Source: Nitrospira sp. (lineage in GTDB: Bacteria; Nitrospirota; Nitrospiria; Nitrospirales; Nitrospiraceae). From it: a stretch of 6,458 nucleotides of DNA. Where the stretch lies: the NCBI GenBank assembly GCA_016873525.1, contig VGXD01000119.1, positions 1-6,458 on the forward strand, read 5' to 3'. The notes under the pieces are model-generated. The model was not told the DNA's origin, ran no database searches, and saw only the letters and a list, made by a program, of their open reading frames with translations. The translations under genes were made by a program, and so were the position numbers. This document shows positions 6,137 to 6,458 of this stretch, piece after piece (within the stretch, counting starts at the first letter, position 1; each line of letters starts with the position of its first letter).

Positions 6137-6159
6137 AAACCCCGCCTGGCATTGGGTTT
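6137..6159. repeat. Hairpin 3 of intergenic cluster
   Basis: AAACCC (6137-6142) is complementary to GGGTTT (6154-6159) with an 11-base loop. It is weaker than its left neighbour, from which it is separated by five bases. Confidence 0.3.
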
Positions 6160-6189
6160 CATGAGGGGGATCACATTTTTACAGGGGGC

Positions 6190-6221
6190 TCTTAGGTTCC
6201 CCGGTCGAGCAACCGATAAGA
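6190..6221. repeat. Hairpin 4 of intergenic cluster with an alternative fold
   Basis: TCTTAGGTT (6190-6198) pairs with AACC (6211-6214) and TAAGA (6217-6221) around a GA bulge. Inside it, CGGT (6202-6205) can instead pair with ACCG (6212-6215), which would exclude the outer upper stem. Two mutually exclusive folds about 60 bases before the downstream ATG are the kind of arrangement a regulatory leader would have. Confidence 0.35.
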
Positions 6222-6277
6222 ATGAGGAGGGCGCAGCGAACGACCAGACGCCACATCTTACGAGAGGATGCGCGGCT

Positions 6278-6454
6278 ATGGAATTCTTTCACAAACCGGT
6301 GCTGGATGCGTTCTTGGAATGCCCAACCGGCATTCTGGTCACCCCGACGGGAACGATACGCCTGACCGAAGAACACACGCAAGAAGCCGTCTGGTTTTTC
6401 ACACAGCCGGTGTTTTTGCTGGAGCTTCATCCGCCGGACGAGCAGGCGAATTAA
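6278..6454 (+). CDS. Hypothetical protein, 58 aa
   Basis: I do not recognise a family. The ATG at 6278 follows GAGAGGA (6262-6268) with a nine-base gap, so it is preferred over the longer in-frame ATG at 6152, which would read through the hairpin cluster. The protein starts MEFFHKPVLDAFLECPTGIL, contains TGTIRLTEEHTQEAVWFF, and ends in an acidic PPDEQAN. It has no signal peptide, one cysteine, and a mixed alpha/beta look with an aromatic-rich second half. It ends four bases before the window edge. Function is unknown. The structured region upstream would be its leader. Confidence 0.55.
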   Translation: MEFFHKPVLDAFLECPTGILVTPTGTIRLTEEHTQEAVWFFTQPVFLLELHPPDEQAN

Positions 6455-6458
6455 GTTG

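Larger units (their letters stand above)
5953..6277. other. Divergent intergenic region rich in predicted hairpins
   Basis: About 325 bases separate the monooxygenase ribosome site from the last gene. I see no convincing gene. Four hairpins lie in the right-hand part (6053-6080, 6100-6131, 6137-6159 and 6190-6221). If transcription of the 58-aa gene starts left of 6053, these would all lie in its 5' leader. The sequence does not match any riboswitch class that I can recognise. The region must also hold the monooxygenase promoter; the best minus-strand match is a TTGACC at 6053-6058 with no good -10. Confidence 0.5.

Noticed and set aside
6147..6161. Sigma54-like promoter starting TGGCAT
   Set aside because: The essential GC of the -12 element is missing at the required spacing.

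Overview
The window is a gene-dense bacterial segment. It is high in G+C (mostly 60-75 % in the lines I counted from about base 850 on) and has strong Shine-Dalgarno sites. Gene style, lipoprotein signals and several small conserved-looking proteins suggest an environmental Gram-negative, and the overall feel is of Nitrospirota (Nitrospira-like). That taxonomic call comes from recalled family resemblance, not a search.

Left edge (1-536): the C-terminal part of a BsuBI/PstI-family type II restriction endonuclease enters from outside the window and stops at 530. Its sequence is near 50 % G+C. Three bases further on, on the other strand, ends a 40-codon lipoprotein gene (534-656). It has a good promoter, ribosome site and lipobox but stops just after the mature protein begins. 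I read this as the edge of an acquired restriction-modification island that cut off the 3' part of a resident lipoprotein gene.

Centre (858-3687): three genes on the plus strand form a probable operon: a serine esterase of the phospholipase/carboxylesterase family, a fold-type I PLP aminotransferase, and an M48 zinc-metalloprotease lipoprotein. The gaps are 70 and 12 bases. A candidate promoter lies at 771-799, divergent from the lipoprotein promoter at 701-729. A tiny ORF with a strong ribosome site (1599-1658) overlaps the aminotransferase start.

Right half: an intergenic stretch with perfect small hairpins (3688-3951) precedes a 77-aa zinc-ribbon protein. A further hairpin-bearing gap leads to a 115-aa uncharacterised protein. 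Convergent to it is an FAD-dependent monooxygenase on the minus strand (4796-5938). A divergent gap of about 340 bases with four predicted hairpins then precedes a 58-aa uncharacterised protein that ends at the window edge.

How the genes work together: the restriction enzyme is a defence function and is unrelated to the rest. The esterase, aminotransferase and protease are probably co-transcribed, but no shared pathway can be deduced. The monooxygenase stands alone. I see no CRISPR array, tRNA, rRNA, transposase or prophage gene. The most unusual items are the gene truncation at the island edge and the structured intergenic block at 6053-6220. I do not see clear proof of a new multi-gene system.
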